A stretch of DNA of 20,973 bases. Origin: an uncultured Clostridia bacterium. GTDB lineage: Bacteria; Bacillota; Clostridia; TANB77; CAG-508. Made by a program: the position numbers and the translations under genes. This document shows, piece after piece, positions 1 through 7,373 of the stretch. The notes under the pieces are model-generated. The model had not been told where the DNA came from, searched no databases, and saw only the letters and a program-made list of their open reading frames with translations. How positions within the stretch are numbered: position 1 is the stretch's first letter; every line of letters begins with the position of its first letter. Location: contig CAKPDZ010000026.1 of NCBI GenBank assembly GCA_934149155.1, forward strand, positions 1 to 20,973, given 5' to 3'.

Positions 1-226
1 TATTAGAATTAGAAGTATTTAATATATTATTCATATTATTAATCATCTCTGGAGAAATTTGACTAAGGATGTTATTTAAATTATTTTCGTTAGGGGTTGT
101 ATTTGTATTAGAATTAGAAGTATTATTTTGCAAATTGTTCATCATTTGTTTGATATCATCAGGAATATTGCCACTGTCTACCATTTTTTTTACATTAGCA
201 AATAAATCATCCATATTATTAGACAT
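1..226 (-). CDS. Asn-rich hypothetical protein, 5' part only (runs off the window start)
   Basis: An open frame reads leftward from an ATG at 226-224 to the window edge (75 codons, no stop), so the C-terminus is missing. The start is supported by an AGAGGTGA ribosome-binding site just upstream on the minus strand (about 231-238). The product begins MSNNMDDLFANVKKMVDSGN, a short amphipathic, acidic/basic N-terminus. It then becomes rich in Asn, Ser and Thr, with NTSNSN occurring twice. The duplicated DNA is an exact 19-bp direct repeat at 1-19 and 106-124. A TATAAT hexamer on the minus strand (263-268) could be its -10; no good -35 was seen. The gene is divergent from the SSB-like gene. I do not recognise a family. 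The low-complexity tail could be a linker before a domain outside the window. Confidence 0.7.
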   Translation of the reverse strand, partial: MSNNMDDLFANVKKMVDSGNIPDDIKQMMNNLQNNTSNSNTNTTPNENNLNNILSQISPEMINNMNNILNTSNSN

Positions 227-313
227 TGTATCACCTCTAAATAATTTATGTTTTTTATTTGCATTATATGTTAGTAATAGAAAATTTGTTACAATATAAT
301 TATGTAAAACATA

Positions 314-342
314 TTTACAAAGTATAGGAAAAATAGTATAAT
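314..342 (+). promoter_or_regulatory. Sigma-A promoter of the first SSB-like gene
   Basis: TTTACA (314-319), a 17-bp spacer, then TATAAT (337-342). Transcription would start near 349, about 84 bp before the GTG start at 433. The -35 hexamer is also the right half of an inverted repeat TGTAAA-N5-TTTACA (303-319), so a dimeric regulator could occlude it; that last point is inference. Confidence 0.7.
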
Positions 343-358
343 AGAATATATTATGTAT

Positions 359-390
359 ATATTGATAAATAAGAATTTTTTTATCAATAT
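359..390 (+). other. Leader hairpin in the 5' UTR of the SSB-like gene
   Basis: Perfect 11-bp inverted repeat ATATTGATAAA (359-369) and TTTATCAATAT (380-390) with a 10-nt loop. It would lie some 10 nt from the predicted mRNA 5' end. There is no U-tract directly after the stem, so it does not look like an intrinsic terminator. A 5'-end stabilising hairpin or protein-binding site is possible. Confidence 0.5.
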
Positions 391-432
391 GAAAAAATAT
401 TTGATTTCTATTATGAAAAAGGAGGATTCATA

Positions 433-1059
433 GTGAATAATAAAGAAATAATTGCTACATTTGAAAAAGATAATCGGAAATGCTTTGGGAAATATAATAA
501 AGCATTTGTAATTGGAAAAATTATTGAGGAATTTGAGGAGGCTGAAATTGAAGACGGAAAAGTATATAATACAAAAGTAAGAACACAGAGAAGCACCGGA
601 TTAATTAATATTGTTCAGATTACCATTCCGGAAGAACTAAAAAAATCTGAGGATTATTTGGAAAAAGAGGTAATAATTACTGGTGAATATAGATCATCTT
701 TAGAAAACGGACATAAAAGAATGTTTTTATATGCCAGAACACTGGAAATTTATACTGATTCAGTATTGCCAGAAGAAACAAACTTAGTATATCTAGAAGG
801 ATTTCTTACTAAAAAACCGTTTACTAAAAATGAGGATGTTCCAAAACGTAAGTTAGCATCATTTTGTATTGCAGTAAGGAGAAAGGATAGCACAAATCCA
901 GAAGATGCTGATTATATTAATTGCATTGCTTGGAATAAGAACCAAGATGTTATAAAAAATTATACACAAGGACAACTTGTAAAATTATATGGGTTAATGC
1001 ATAGTAGAAAAGGGGAATTGGCCCCAATATATTCAGTAAAAGTATTTGAATTTGCATAG
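433..1059 (+). CDS. Two-OB-fold single-stranded DNA-binding-like protein (paralogue 1)
   Basis: A 208-residue cytoplasmic protein with two consecutive OB-fold-like halves, about residues 14-111 and 117-208. The second half carries the SSB-type pattern YLEGFLTKKP, FCIAVRRKD, ADYINCIAWNK and VKLYGLMHSRKG. The start is GTG at 433, fixed by AAAGGAGG at 418-425 with a 7-nt spacer. Canonical bacterial SSBs have one OB fold and an acidic C-terminal tail ending in a DDDIPF-like tip that recruits partner proteins. This protein ends in VKVFEFA with no acidic tail. It resembles the other two-domain gene in this window (13385-14086) in domain order and motifs, so the two are paralogues. It has its own promoter and terminator. 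Family assignment is strong; whether it acts in replication, recombination or competence is not shown. Confidence 0.85.
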   Translation: MNNKEIIATFEKDNRKCFGKYNKAFVIGKIIEEFEEAEIEDGKVYNTKVRTQRSTGLINIVQITIPEELKKSEDYLEKEVIITGEYRSSLENGHKRMFLYARTLEIYTDSVLPEETNLVYLEGFLTKKPFTKNEDVPKRKLASFCIAVRRKDSTNPEDADYINCIAWNKNQDVIKNYTQGQLVKLYGLMHSRKGELAPIYSVKVFEFA

Positions 1060-1078
1060 CATAATAGAAACAAATAGA

Positions 1079-1107
1079 AGAGAGTGTTAAAAATACACTC
1101 TCTATTT
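1079..1107 (+). terminator. Intrinsic terminator after the first SSB-like gene
   Basis: Perfect 9-bp stem AGAGAGTGT (1079-1087) and ACACTCTCT (1095-1103) with a 7-nt loop, followed by a short, A-interrupted T-tract (ATTTATATT). Lies 20 bp after the stop codon. Confidence 0.75.
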
Positions 1108-1168
1108 ATATTATAGGAAAGTTATTTGTAACAAAATGTTATACAAATTGTTAAAAAAACTTGTAATT

Positions 1169-1175
1169 TTCGACA
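1169..1175 (+). promoter_or_regulatory. Candidate Spo0A box upstream of spoIIE
   Basis: TTCGACA is the exact reverse complement of the 0A-box core TGTCGAA. It lies in the 225-bp gap before spoIIE, whose homologues are activated by Spo0A~P with sigma-A. TATAAT (1179-1184) and TATAAA (1189-1194) follow, embedded in a very A+T-rich run, so the true -10 cannot be chosen by eye. No TTGACA-like -35 sits 17 bp from either, as expected for a promoter depending on an activator. The rest of the gap, 1110-1330, shows no gene. Confidence 0.55.
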
Positions 1176-1344
1176 ATATATAATAAAATATAAAACACAA
1201 AACAAAAGAAAATAATAGAATAAAAAAATATATATCACAAAATGTAAAAAACTTTTTTATAGTAGAGTACTAAAAAAGACAAAAAACACGAAAGAAAAGG
1301 ATTAAAATATTGCTATATTATGAAAAGTTTATGAGGTGGTAAGG

Positions 1345-3723
1345 ATGTTAAAAAATTTATTAAATATAAAAAATATAATTATATACATAATTGCATTTAT
1401 GATATCAACAATTGGAATGGGACAAGCAGTTTCTCCGTTTAGTATAGCAATAGTAGCAGCAAGTTTAGCAGGAGGAATTCCAGCTATATTAGTAGTAATT
1501 GCAGGACTTATTGGAAATTTAGTAGGAGTAGGAGCAATTGGAACACTAAATTACATATTAATAATATTAATGCTATTAATATTAATGTGTATAAAACCTC
1601 CAAAAGAAAATGATCAATATAAAAATGAACAAATACAGATTTCGGGACATGTTTTTTTAAGTATATTATTAGTAATGATTGCTAAATTGATATTAACAAG
1701 ATTTACAATAGGGGATATGTTATTACATATTACATTAGCTGTATTTTCTGTAGTATTTTATAAAATATTTGTAAACTCATTAGTTGTAATTCAAGATATA
1801 ACTGAAAAAAATGCATTTTCAATAGAAGAAGTAATTGGGGCTAGTTTACTAGTTTCAATAGCTTTTTCAGCGTTTGGGGATTTTTCAATATTAGGATTAT
1901 CTATTAGAAATGTTTTAAGTATATTTATAGTGTTAATATTAGGTTGGAAAAATGGAATATTAGTTGGTGCAACAGCGGGAGTAACAATAGGTGTAACTTT
2001 AGGGATTATTGTACAAAATGAACCAATAGTAGTTGCTATATATGCTCTTTCTGGAATGATTGCAGGATTTTTAAATAGGTTTGGCAAGATAGGAGTAATT
2101 ATAGGTTTTCTTGCAGGAAATGGAATATTATTGTATGCATCAAAAGGAACTACAACAGATGTAGTAGTATTTAAAGAGGCTTTAATTGCATCATTAGGAT
2201 TACTTGCAATTCCTAAATGGGTAGGAATAAATATAGAAGAGCTTATTAAAAGTGACAATATGTTGCCAGAATATAATAAAAGAGGATTAGAGCAGAGTAA
2301 GGAAACAATAAATCAACTTAATATGGTGTCAGAGACAATAAAAGATATAGCAAACACATATCAAGAAAAAAATGATACCAATATGTACTTTAAAAATAGA
2401 CAAGAGTTTATTACAGAACTGTTAAATAATTTAGATGGACTTGAAGAGAATATGTTATATGATGATATGACACAATCAGAAAATAAAATAGTTTATGAGT
2501 TATTTGATATCTTATTAGATAAGCAAGAAATAGATAGAGAAGATTTATTAAAAACATTTGCAAAATTTAATAATTATATAGTTCAATATAATGATGAAAA
2601 AATCAGTAAAAGGATGAATGATGATATTGAGCAAATTGTTAAAGCTGTAAATTATGCATATAAAGTAAGTAAATCAAATTTTATATGGGAAGAAAAAGTA
2701 AAATCAAATAAAAAGAATGTACAAGCTCAACTTGATGGTGTTTCTAAAGCAATTTCAAGTATTGCAGTAAAAATCGAAAATGAAATAAAACAAGATAAAG
2801 ATTTTGATGATGCAAAAATTAAAGTAATAAAGGCTTTAGAAATCAAGGGAATTTTAGTTGATGGAATTGAGATAAATAAAAAAGATAACAGGTATTTTAT
2901 TGATGTATATTTACAGAAAAATGGGAAAATAAGTGAAAATGCTGATTTTGACAAAATTCAAAAAGTATTAGAAAAAAGTTTGAATGAAAAGTTAATGAGA
3001 AATGAAACTAAAATTAAAAAGTTAAATAAACAAGGAAAAAGAATAATAAGCTTTTTATCAGCAGATAAATATACAATTCAAATAGGACAAGCAGCTAAAA
3101 TAAAGAATGATAGCCCTGTTTCTGGAGATAGTTTATTACAAATACGTTTAAATGATGGAAAATATTTGGTTGCTATAAGTGATGGAATGGGAACTGGACC
3201 AGAGGCAAGAAAAAGTAGTCAAATAGCAATAAAAATGCTTGAAAGATTATTGATGTCTGGATTTGATAAAGATACATCAATAGATTTAATAAATACAACA
3301 ATTATGAATGCAAATGAAGAAATTTTTGCTACTTTAGATATTGCAATTATCGATTTATATAATGGAAAAGTAGAATTTATCAAAAATGGAGCATGTCCTA
3401 CATATGTAAAAAATAAGAGAAAAGTCCAAATTGTAAAATCTTTGAGTTTACCAGCAGGAATTTTAAATAACATTAATTTGACTACATATGATAAAGATGT
3501 AGAAAATCAAGATATTTTTGTTATGTGTAGTGATGGAATCTTAGACGCTAATGTTGAGTATAAAAATAAAGAGCTTTGGGTAAAGTACGTATTAGAAGAT
3601 ATTGAAACTACGAATTGTCAAAAAATTGCGGATTTGATTTTAAATGAGGCTGTTGATAATAGTTATGGTATTGCAAAAGATGATATGAGTGTAATTGTAA
3701 CTAAACTTGTAAAAAAGGTTTAA
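1345..3723 (+). CDS. spoIIE: Stage II sporulation protein E (SpoIIE), membrane PP2C-type phosphatase
   Basis: A 792-residue protein. Residues about 10-305 are very hydrophobic, with roughly ten membrane segments. A charged, partly coiled regulatory region (about 310-570) follows, then a PP2C/SpoIIE phosphatase domain from about 575 to the end. Metal-binding Asp motifs are visible: GDS (594-596), SDGMGTG (612-618), SDGILD (729-734) and KDDMS (778-782). Length and order match SpoIIE, which localises to the polar septum and dephosphorylates SpoIIAA to release sigma-F in the forespore. I chose ATG 1345 because GAGGTGG (1333-1339) sits 5 nt before it; an in-frame GTG at 1336 falls inside that ribosome-binding site. 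The sigma-F operon itself is not in the window. Spo0A control is suggested by the box at 1169-1175. Confidence 0.95.
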   Translation: MLKNLLNIKNIIIYIIAFMISTIGMGQAVSPFSIAIVAASLAGGIPAILVVIAGLIGNLVGVGAIGTLNYILIILMLLILMCIKPPKENDQYKNEQIQISGHVFLSILLVMIAKLILTRFTIGDMLLHITLAVFSVVFYKIFVNSLVVIQDITEKNAFSIEEVIGASLLVSIAFSAFGDFSILGLSIRNVLSIFIVLILGWKNGILVGATAGVTIGVTLGIIVQNEPIVVAIYALSGMIAGFLNRFGKIGVIIGFLAGNGILLYASKGTTTDVVVFKEALIASLGLLAIPKWVGINIEELIKSDNMLPEYNKRGLEQSKETINQLNMVSETIKDIANTYQEKNDTNMYFKNRQEFITELLNNLDGLEENMLYDDMTQSENKIVYELFDILLDKQEIDREDLLKTFAKFNNYIVQYNDEKISKRMNDDIEQIVKAVNYAYKVSKSNFIWEEKVKSNKKNVQAQLDGVSKAISSIAVKIENEIKQDKDFDDAKIKVIKALEIKGILVDGIEINKKDNRYFIDVYLQKNGKISENADFDKIQKVLEKSLNEKLMRNETKIKKLNKQGKRIISFLSADKYTIQIGQAAKIKNDSPVSGDSLLQIRLNDGKYLVAISDGMGTGPEARKSSQIAIKMLERLLMSGFDKDTSIDLINTTIMNANEEIFATLDIAIIDLYNGKVEFIKNGACPTYVKNKRKVQIVKSLSLPAGILNNINLTTYDKDVENQDIFVMCSDGILDANVEYKNKELWVKYVLEDIETTNCQKIADLILNEAVDNSYGIAKDDMSVIVTKLVKKV

Positions 3724-3741
3724 TTATTTTTGAAAAATTGC

Positions 3742-3770
3742 TTGAATTTATTAATACTATAGTATATAAT
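3742..3770 (+). promoter_or_regulatory. Sigma-A promoter of the two small genes
   Basis: TTGAAT (3742-3747), 17-bp spacer, TATAAT (3765-3770), 33 bp before the ATG of the 46-residue gene. The -10 is followed at once by a run of T. It means the small genes need not depend on spoIIE transcription. Confidence 0.65.
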
Positions 3771-3802
3771 TTTTTTATACAGAGGAATTAAGGAGGATTA
3801 TT

Positions 3803-3943
3803 ATGGGAGAAAATACATTAGAAACAACAGAAAGAAATTTTACAATCGAAGATTTGCATATGAAAAAGGCTGAATTTGAGAAATTAGAAGAAAAGGATAG
3901 AACAATTACAGCTGAGTTACAGGAAGAAGTTGAAAGAGATTAA
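3803..3943 (+). CDS. 46-residue acidic small protein, unknown function
   Basis: ATG at 3803 preceded by AGGAGG (3791-3796) with a 6-nt spacer, and a clean TAA at 3941-3943. The product runs from MGENTLETTERNF to LQEEVERD. It is rich in Glu and Lys, with no Cys or Trp and no signal or membrane segment, and is predicted to be largely one helix (residues 15-45, heptad-like). It lies between a good promoter and the 126-residue gene 26 bp downstream, so the two are probably co-transcribed. It is easily missed for its length. The family is not recognised. The ribosome-binding site, spacing and lack of overlap make it likely to be real. Confidence 0.7.
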   Translation: MGENTLETTERNFTIEDLHMKKAEFEKLEEKDRTITAELQEEVERD

Positions 3944-3969
3944 ACAAAAGTTAAATAGGAGAAAAAGAT

Positions 3970-4350
3970 ATGAAAGATAATACTCAAGAAAAAAATTTAA
4001 TTGAAAGAAACGAAGTTAATATATTTGGAAAGATAAAGAACTTTTTTAAAACTTTATTTGGAAAAAAAGATATAGAAGTTAATGATATAGTTGATGAAAA
4101 TATAGAAATGGAAATGGAAAAAAGTGATACATTTAGAAGTTCTATAAAAAATATAGAAAATGATGCAGATAATATTTTTGAACTTCAAAGAAGATATCGC
4201 AAAGGTGAAATAGCAGATGCTGACTTAACGCAGGAACAAATAAATAGTTTGTGTCAATTATATGATAGCCAAATTATTGAGTTAAAAAGAAATATATCGG
4301 CTAAAGAACGTCAACTTGCTAAATATAAAAAAGAAAATAGGAGAGCATAA
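3970..4350 (+). CDS. 126-residue charged, coiled-coil hypothetical protein
   Basis: ATG 3970 with AGGAG (3957-3961) 8 nt upstream. The protein is soluble and highly charged. A basic amphipathic stretch (IFGKIKNFFKTLFGKK, about residues 18-33) could lie on a membrane surface. It is followed by an acidic linker (about 35-52) and a helical C-terminal region (about 60-126) with a DLTQEQINSLCQLYDSQIIEL segment likely to form a coiled coil. No catalytic motif is seen. It shares a promoter with the 46-residue gene and ends in a strong terminator, forming a two-gene unit directly behind spoIIE. I do not recognise the family, and a sporulation role would be a guess from position only. Confidence 0.75.
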   Translation: MKDNTQEKNLIERNEVNIFGKIKNFFKTLFGKKDIEVNDIVDENIEMEMEKSDTFRSSIKNIENDADNIFELQRRYRKGEIADADLTQEQINSLCQLYDSQIIELKRNISAKERQLAKYKKENRRA

Positions 4351-4355
4351 TATCT

Positions 4356-4391
4356 AACAAGAGTATAAATAATGATACTCTTGTTTTTTTT
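4356..4391 (+). terminator. Strong intrinsic terminator
   Basis: Perfect 11-bp stem AACAAGAGTAT (4356-4366) and ATACTCTTGTT (4375-4385) with an 8-nt loop, running straight into eight T (4384-4391). Ends the small-gene unit. Confidence 0.92.
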
Positions 4392-4400
4392 AATAATTAC

Positions 4401-4429
4401 TTGTAACTAAAAAAGTTTTGTGATATTAT
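4401..4429 (+). promoter_or_regulatory. Extended -10 promoter of the WG-repeat gene
   Basis: TTGTAA (4401-4406), 17-bp spacer, TATTAT (4424-4429) with the TGA extension at 4421-4423. The leader of roughly 75 nt contains GGTTT and AAACC blocks (about 4456-4472) that can form a small hairpin. Confidence 0.65.
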
Positions 4430-4512
4430 ATGTGTAGGGAAATATAATTAAAAAAGGTTTATAGGTAAAACCAATAAAAAACCTAAATATACTTAAAGGA
4501 ATGATATTAAAT

Positions 4513-6021
4513 ATGGCAAGAGGAAAGAGATATAAAACAGAAGGAAAACTAAATTACACAAAAGTATTTGCTGTAATTATAGCTATAGCAGTTGTAATAA
4601 TGTTCATATTTATAATAAAAAATGTATTAAAACAAAGAGAAAAAGTAACCAAAAACTATCAATATTATACATTATATTCGCAAAATAAATGGGGAGTAAT
4701 AAATCAAGATGGAGAAGAAGTAATTGAGCCTTCATACCAAGAAATGATTGTAATTCCAAACAAAGAAAAAGATGTATTTATTTGTATATATGATATTGAT
4801 GAAAATGCAAATACATATAAAACTAAAGCTATAAATAGTAAAAATGAAGAAATTTTAACTGATTATGATCAAGTAGAAGTAATCGATAATGCAGATAAAG
4901 ATAATAATCTTTGGTATGAAAAAAATGTGCTAAAAGTAAGTAAAAATGGAAAATATGGATTGATTGATTTAAATGGCAAAGAATTATTACCATTAGAATA
5001 TGACGAAATAACAGTATTAGAAGGAATGGAAAATAGTATAATTGTAAAAAATGGTGAAAATATAGGATTGGTAAATGATAATGGAAGTATTATAATTGAT
5101 GTAAATTTTAAAGATATAAAACCACTAGGTAATACATATAAAGAAGGATACATTACAATTGATGAAAGTGGAAAATATGGTGTAGTAAGTGCTACAAAAA
5201 AACAAATATTAGAAAACAAATATGATGATATTATACCTGTATATTTAAATGATTACTATTTAGTACAAGAGAATGGAAAAAAAGAACTAATAGATTCAAA
5301 AGGAACAGTAATATTAGATAAAAATTTTGATGACATAAAATCTGCAACAACAAATGGAGTTATATTTACAAAAAACAATTTATATGGAGAAATGAGTGAA
5401 TCAGGAGAAATAACATTAGAAGCAGTATATCAAGATTTAAAAGAAGTAAAAGATGGAATATATATAGCAAAGAAAAATGACAAATATGGAATAATTGATA
5501 ATATAGGAAATGAACAAATAGCATTTGAATATACTGGTATAACATATAATGAAAAGGCAGATTTATTTTTTGCAGAAGACACTGAATATAAAACTTCTAT
5601 AATAGATGATTTATATAATATAAAAGCAACAGGAATATTATCAGAAGTAAATAATGATGATTCATATATAAGAATGAGAATTGATGATGATTATAGATAT
5701 TATGATTTTAAAGGTGAAGAAACTTTAAATACACAGATATTAAAAAATAATACTATATTTTTAGATAAAAAAGATGGAAAATATGGGTTTGTAGATAAAA
5801 AAGGAAATCCTGTAACAGAATACATATATGACGATGCTACAGAACAAAATGAAAATGGATTTGCAGCAGTAAAAAAAGATGGACTATGGGGAGCAATAGA
5901 TAAAGATGGAAAAGAAGTGGTTGAACCTAAATATAATCTAGAAAATAATTTGAAAATTGAGTTTATAGGAAAATGGCATTTAGGAGAAGATCTAAATATG
6001 AATTATTATTGTGATAAATAA
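4513..6021 (+). CDS. Membrane-anchored WG-repeat protein
   Basis: A 502-residue protein beginning MARGKRYK, with one membrane segment at about residues 16-36. The basic N-terminus in front suggests the C-terminal part lies outside the membrane. That part is built from about nine WG (KWG-type) beta repeats of 40-60 residues. Examples are NKWGVINQDGEEVIEPSY, NGKYGLIDLNGKELLPLEY, NDKYGIIDNIGNEQIAFEY, DGKYGFVDKKGNPVTEYIY and DGLWGAIDKDGKEVVEPKY; two or three are degenerate. WG repeats are thought to be binding scaffolds; no enzyme domain is seen. ATG 4513 fits the basic N-terminus and has AAAGGA (4495-4500) 12 nt upstream. The in-frame ATG at 4501 abuts that ribosome-binding site and is less likely. 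The tail-anchored protein gene follows after 44 bp with no terminator, so the two probably share a transcript. Confidence 0.88.
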   Translation: MARGKRYKTEGKLNYTKVFAVIIAIAVVIMFIFIIKNVLKQREKVTKNYQYYTLYSQNKWGVINQDGEEVIEPSYQEMIVIPNKEKDVFICIYDIDENANTYKTKAINSKNEEILTDYDQVEVIDNADKDNNLWYEKNVLKVSKNGKYGLIDLNGKELLPLEYDEITVLEGMENSIIVKNGENIGLVNDNGSIIIDVNFKDIKPLGNTYKEGYITIDESGKYGVVSATKKQILENKYDDIIPVYLNDYYLVQENGKKELIDSKGTVILDKNFDDIKSATTNGVIFTKNNLYGEMSESGEITLEAVYQDLKEVKDGIYIAKKNDKYGIIDNIGNEQIAFEYTGITYNEKADLFFAEDTEYKTSIIDDLYNIKATGILSEVNNDDSYIRMRIDDDYRYYDFKGEETLNTQILKNNTIFLDKKDGKYGFVDKKGNPVTEYIYDDATEQNENGFAAVKKDGLWGAIDKDGKEVVEPKYNLENNLKIEFIGKWHLGEDLNMNYYCDK

Positions 6022-6065
6022 CTTAGGAAAAGAGCTTTTTAAGTAAAGAGAGGAATGTAATAAGA

Positions 6066-7295
6066 ATGGAGCCAAAGATAAAATACCAATATACATACTT
6101 TATATACCCTTATGTAATAAAACAAAATAAATATAATAAATATTTATTAAGATTATTAAAAGATAAAAATTGTAAATTAAGAATTTTTAAAAAAGAAAAA
6201 GATTTAAACTTATATTCATTTTTTTCTCATAGAGCGAAAAATTATATGTTTAATAGTTTTAATTTTAGTAAAACAAGATTAGCTAGTTTAGAAGAATTGC
6301 CATTGGAAACAAAGGCTGCAGTTTTAGAACAAAATCCTTGTGTGATTTTTGAATATAATATGAAAAAGGATATACAAGGTAAAACTGCAGAAGAAAATGG
6401 TATATTTTTTAAAATACCAAAAATTGAAATAATATGTTTTAATACAGGTATTTGCTTTTTATGTATAAAAACTAATATAGAAGAAAGTGATAGATTTTCA
6501 GATTTACTAAATTTTAATTATAAATTTAGAAATATAAAACAAGAATTTAGTAATTTGAGTAATTATGATAATATAAGGATACAAACAGACTTTTTTGAGG
6601 ATTCAAAATATTTTATAGAATTTATAAATAATTTAACAGGATCTGCGATAGAATCTATGAAATTAGATATAGATACTGAAAAATTTCTTGCACTTTCATA
6701 TGTATGTATAGATCAAGAAAGTTGGAATAATACAATTGAATTTGAAAATATTATTAGTAGCTATATGAAATTTTTAAATATTTTACCAAGTGATAATAGT
6801 GTAAATTATTCAAAAGAAAATATGAAAGTCATTTCAAAGTGGAAATATGCAAAATTAGGGGTAACCAAACAAGGAGTAACTTTGTTTGGGTCAAGCTGTG
6901 ATATTAATAATTATACATCATTTCCATGTGATTTTGAACAACAATACTTATATACATATATATTAGCATTATATACTAAAATTTATTTAAAAAAGATAAA
7001 TTTAGAGTTTAAACAGAATTTGAAAATAAATAAAACACGTAAAGAATTTATAAAATTTACACAATCACTGTGGATTAATGAGGTAACTGATGATGATACT
7101 GGTTCAATATTTTATCAATATTTAAAAGAAATTTTAGAATTGAATTCTTTATATGAAGATACAAAGAATAAATATGATATTTTATATAAAGAAATGAATA
7201 TAGAAAAGACAGCTAAAAATAATGTTGCTATTATAGTTATACTGATTGTAACTTTAATAATAAATTTAATAAATATATTATTTTTAGGAAAATAA
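6066..7295 (+). CDS. Unrecognised 409-residue protein with a C-terminal membrane anchor
   Basis: ATG 6066, with AGAGAGGA (6047-6054) 11 nt upstream. The protein begins MEPKIKYQYTYFIYPYVIKQ. It has a large soluble mixed region (about residues 1-330) rich in Asn, Lys, Phe and Tyr, a helical region (about 330-385), and one strongly hydrophobic segment near the end (about 387-406), followed by only GK. The plan of soluble domain, long helix and C-terminal hydrophobic helix resembles CorA-type transporters by eye. It has only one membrane helix and no GMN motif, so a working CorA channel is unlikely. The gene lies 44 bp behind the WG-repeat gene and ahead of a terminator, so a joint function at the membrane is plausible. 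No family is assigned with confidence. Confidence 0.8.
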   Translation: MEPKIKYQYTYFIYPYVIKQNKYNKYLLRLLKDKNCKLRIFKKEKDLNLYSFFSHRAKNYMFNSFNFSKTRLASLEELPLETKAAVLEQNPCVIFEYNMKKDIQGKTAEENGIFFKIPKIEIICFNTGICFLCIKTNIEESDRFSDLLNFNYKFRNIKQEFSNLSNYDNIRIQTDFFEDSKYFIEFINNLTGSAIESMKLDIDTEKFLALSYVCIDQESWNNTIEFENIISSYMKFLNILPSDNSVNYSKENMKVISKWKYAKLGVTKQGVTLFGSSCDINNYTSFPCDFEQQYLYTYILALYTKIYLKKINLEFKQNLKINKTRKEFIKFTQSLWINEVTDDDTGSIFYQYLKEILELNSLYEDTKNKYDILYKEMNIEKTAKNNVAIIVILIVTLIINLINILFLGK

Positions 7296-7301
7296 CAAAA
7301 G

Positions 7302-7333
7302 AAGTTGATATATGGTTGTATATCAACTTTATT
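7302..7333 (+). terminator. Intrinsic terminator between the tail-anchored protein gene and acpS
   Basis: Perfect 11-bp stem AAGTTGATATA (7302-7312) and TATATCAACTT (7319-7329) with a 6-nt loop, then TTTATTTAT. The U-tract is interrupted, so read-through into acpS is possible. Confidence 0.7.
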
Positions 7334-7340
7334 TATAGAA

Positions 7341-7365
7341 AGAAGGTTTGTGCCTTCTGGAAGGA
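7341..7365 (+). promoter_or_regulatory. Possible alternative-pairing leader covering the acpS ribosome-binding site
   Basis: AGAAGG (7341-7346) can pair with CCTTCT (7353-7358) around a TTTGTG loop. The same CCTT (7353-7356) can instead pair with AAGG (7361-7364) of the acpS ribosome-binding site. The two pairings exclude each other, a simple on/off arrangement. The second helix is only 4 bp, so this may be chance. Confidence 0.3.
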
Positions 7366-7373
7366 ATGAAGAT

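Noticed and set aside
1138..1185. 15-codon frame starting at an ATG in the spoIIE leader
   Set aside because: No ribosome-binding site and too short; the stretch is better explained as promoter with a 0A box.
1791..2258. 155-codon minus-strand open frame inside spoIIE
   Set aside because: Antisense shadow of the SpoIIE membrane region; no start signal and low-complexity composition.
4456..4490. Riboswitch in the leader of the WG-repeat gene
   Set aside because: Only small GGTTT/AAACC pairings are present; nothing matches a known aptamer core and the leader is too short.
7305..7373. TTG start 23 codons upstream for acpS
   Set aside because: It would begin inside the terminator stem, and AcpS homologues begin with the short MKI-GTDI N-terminus.
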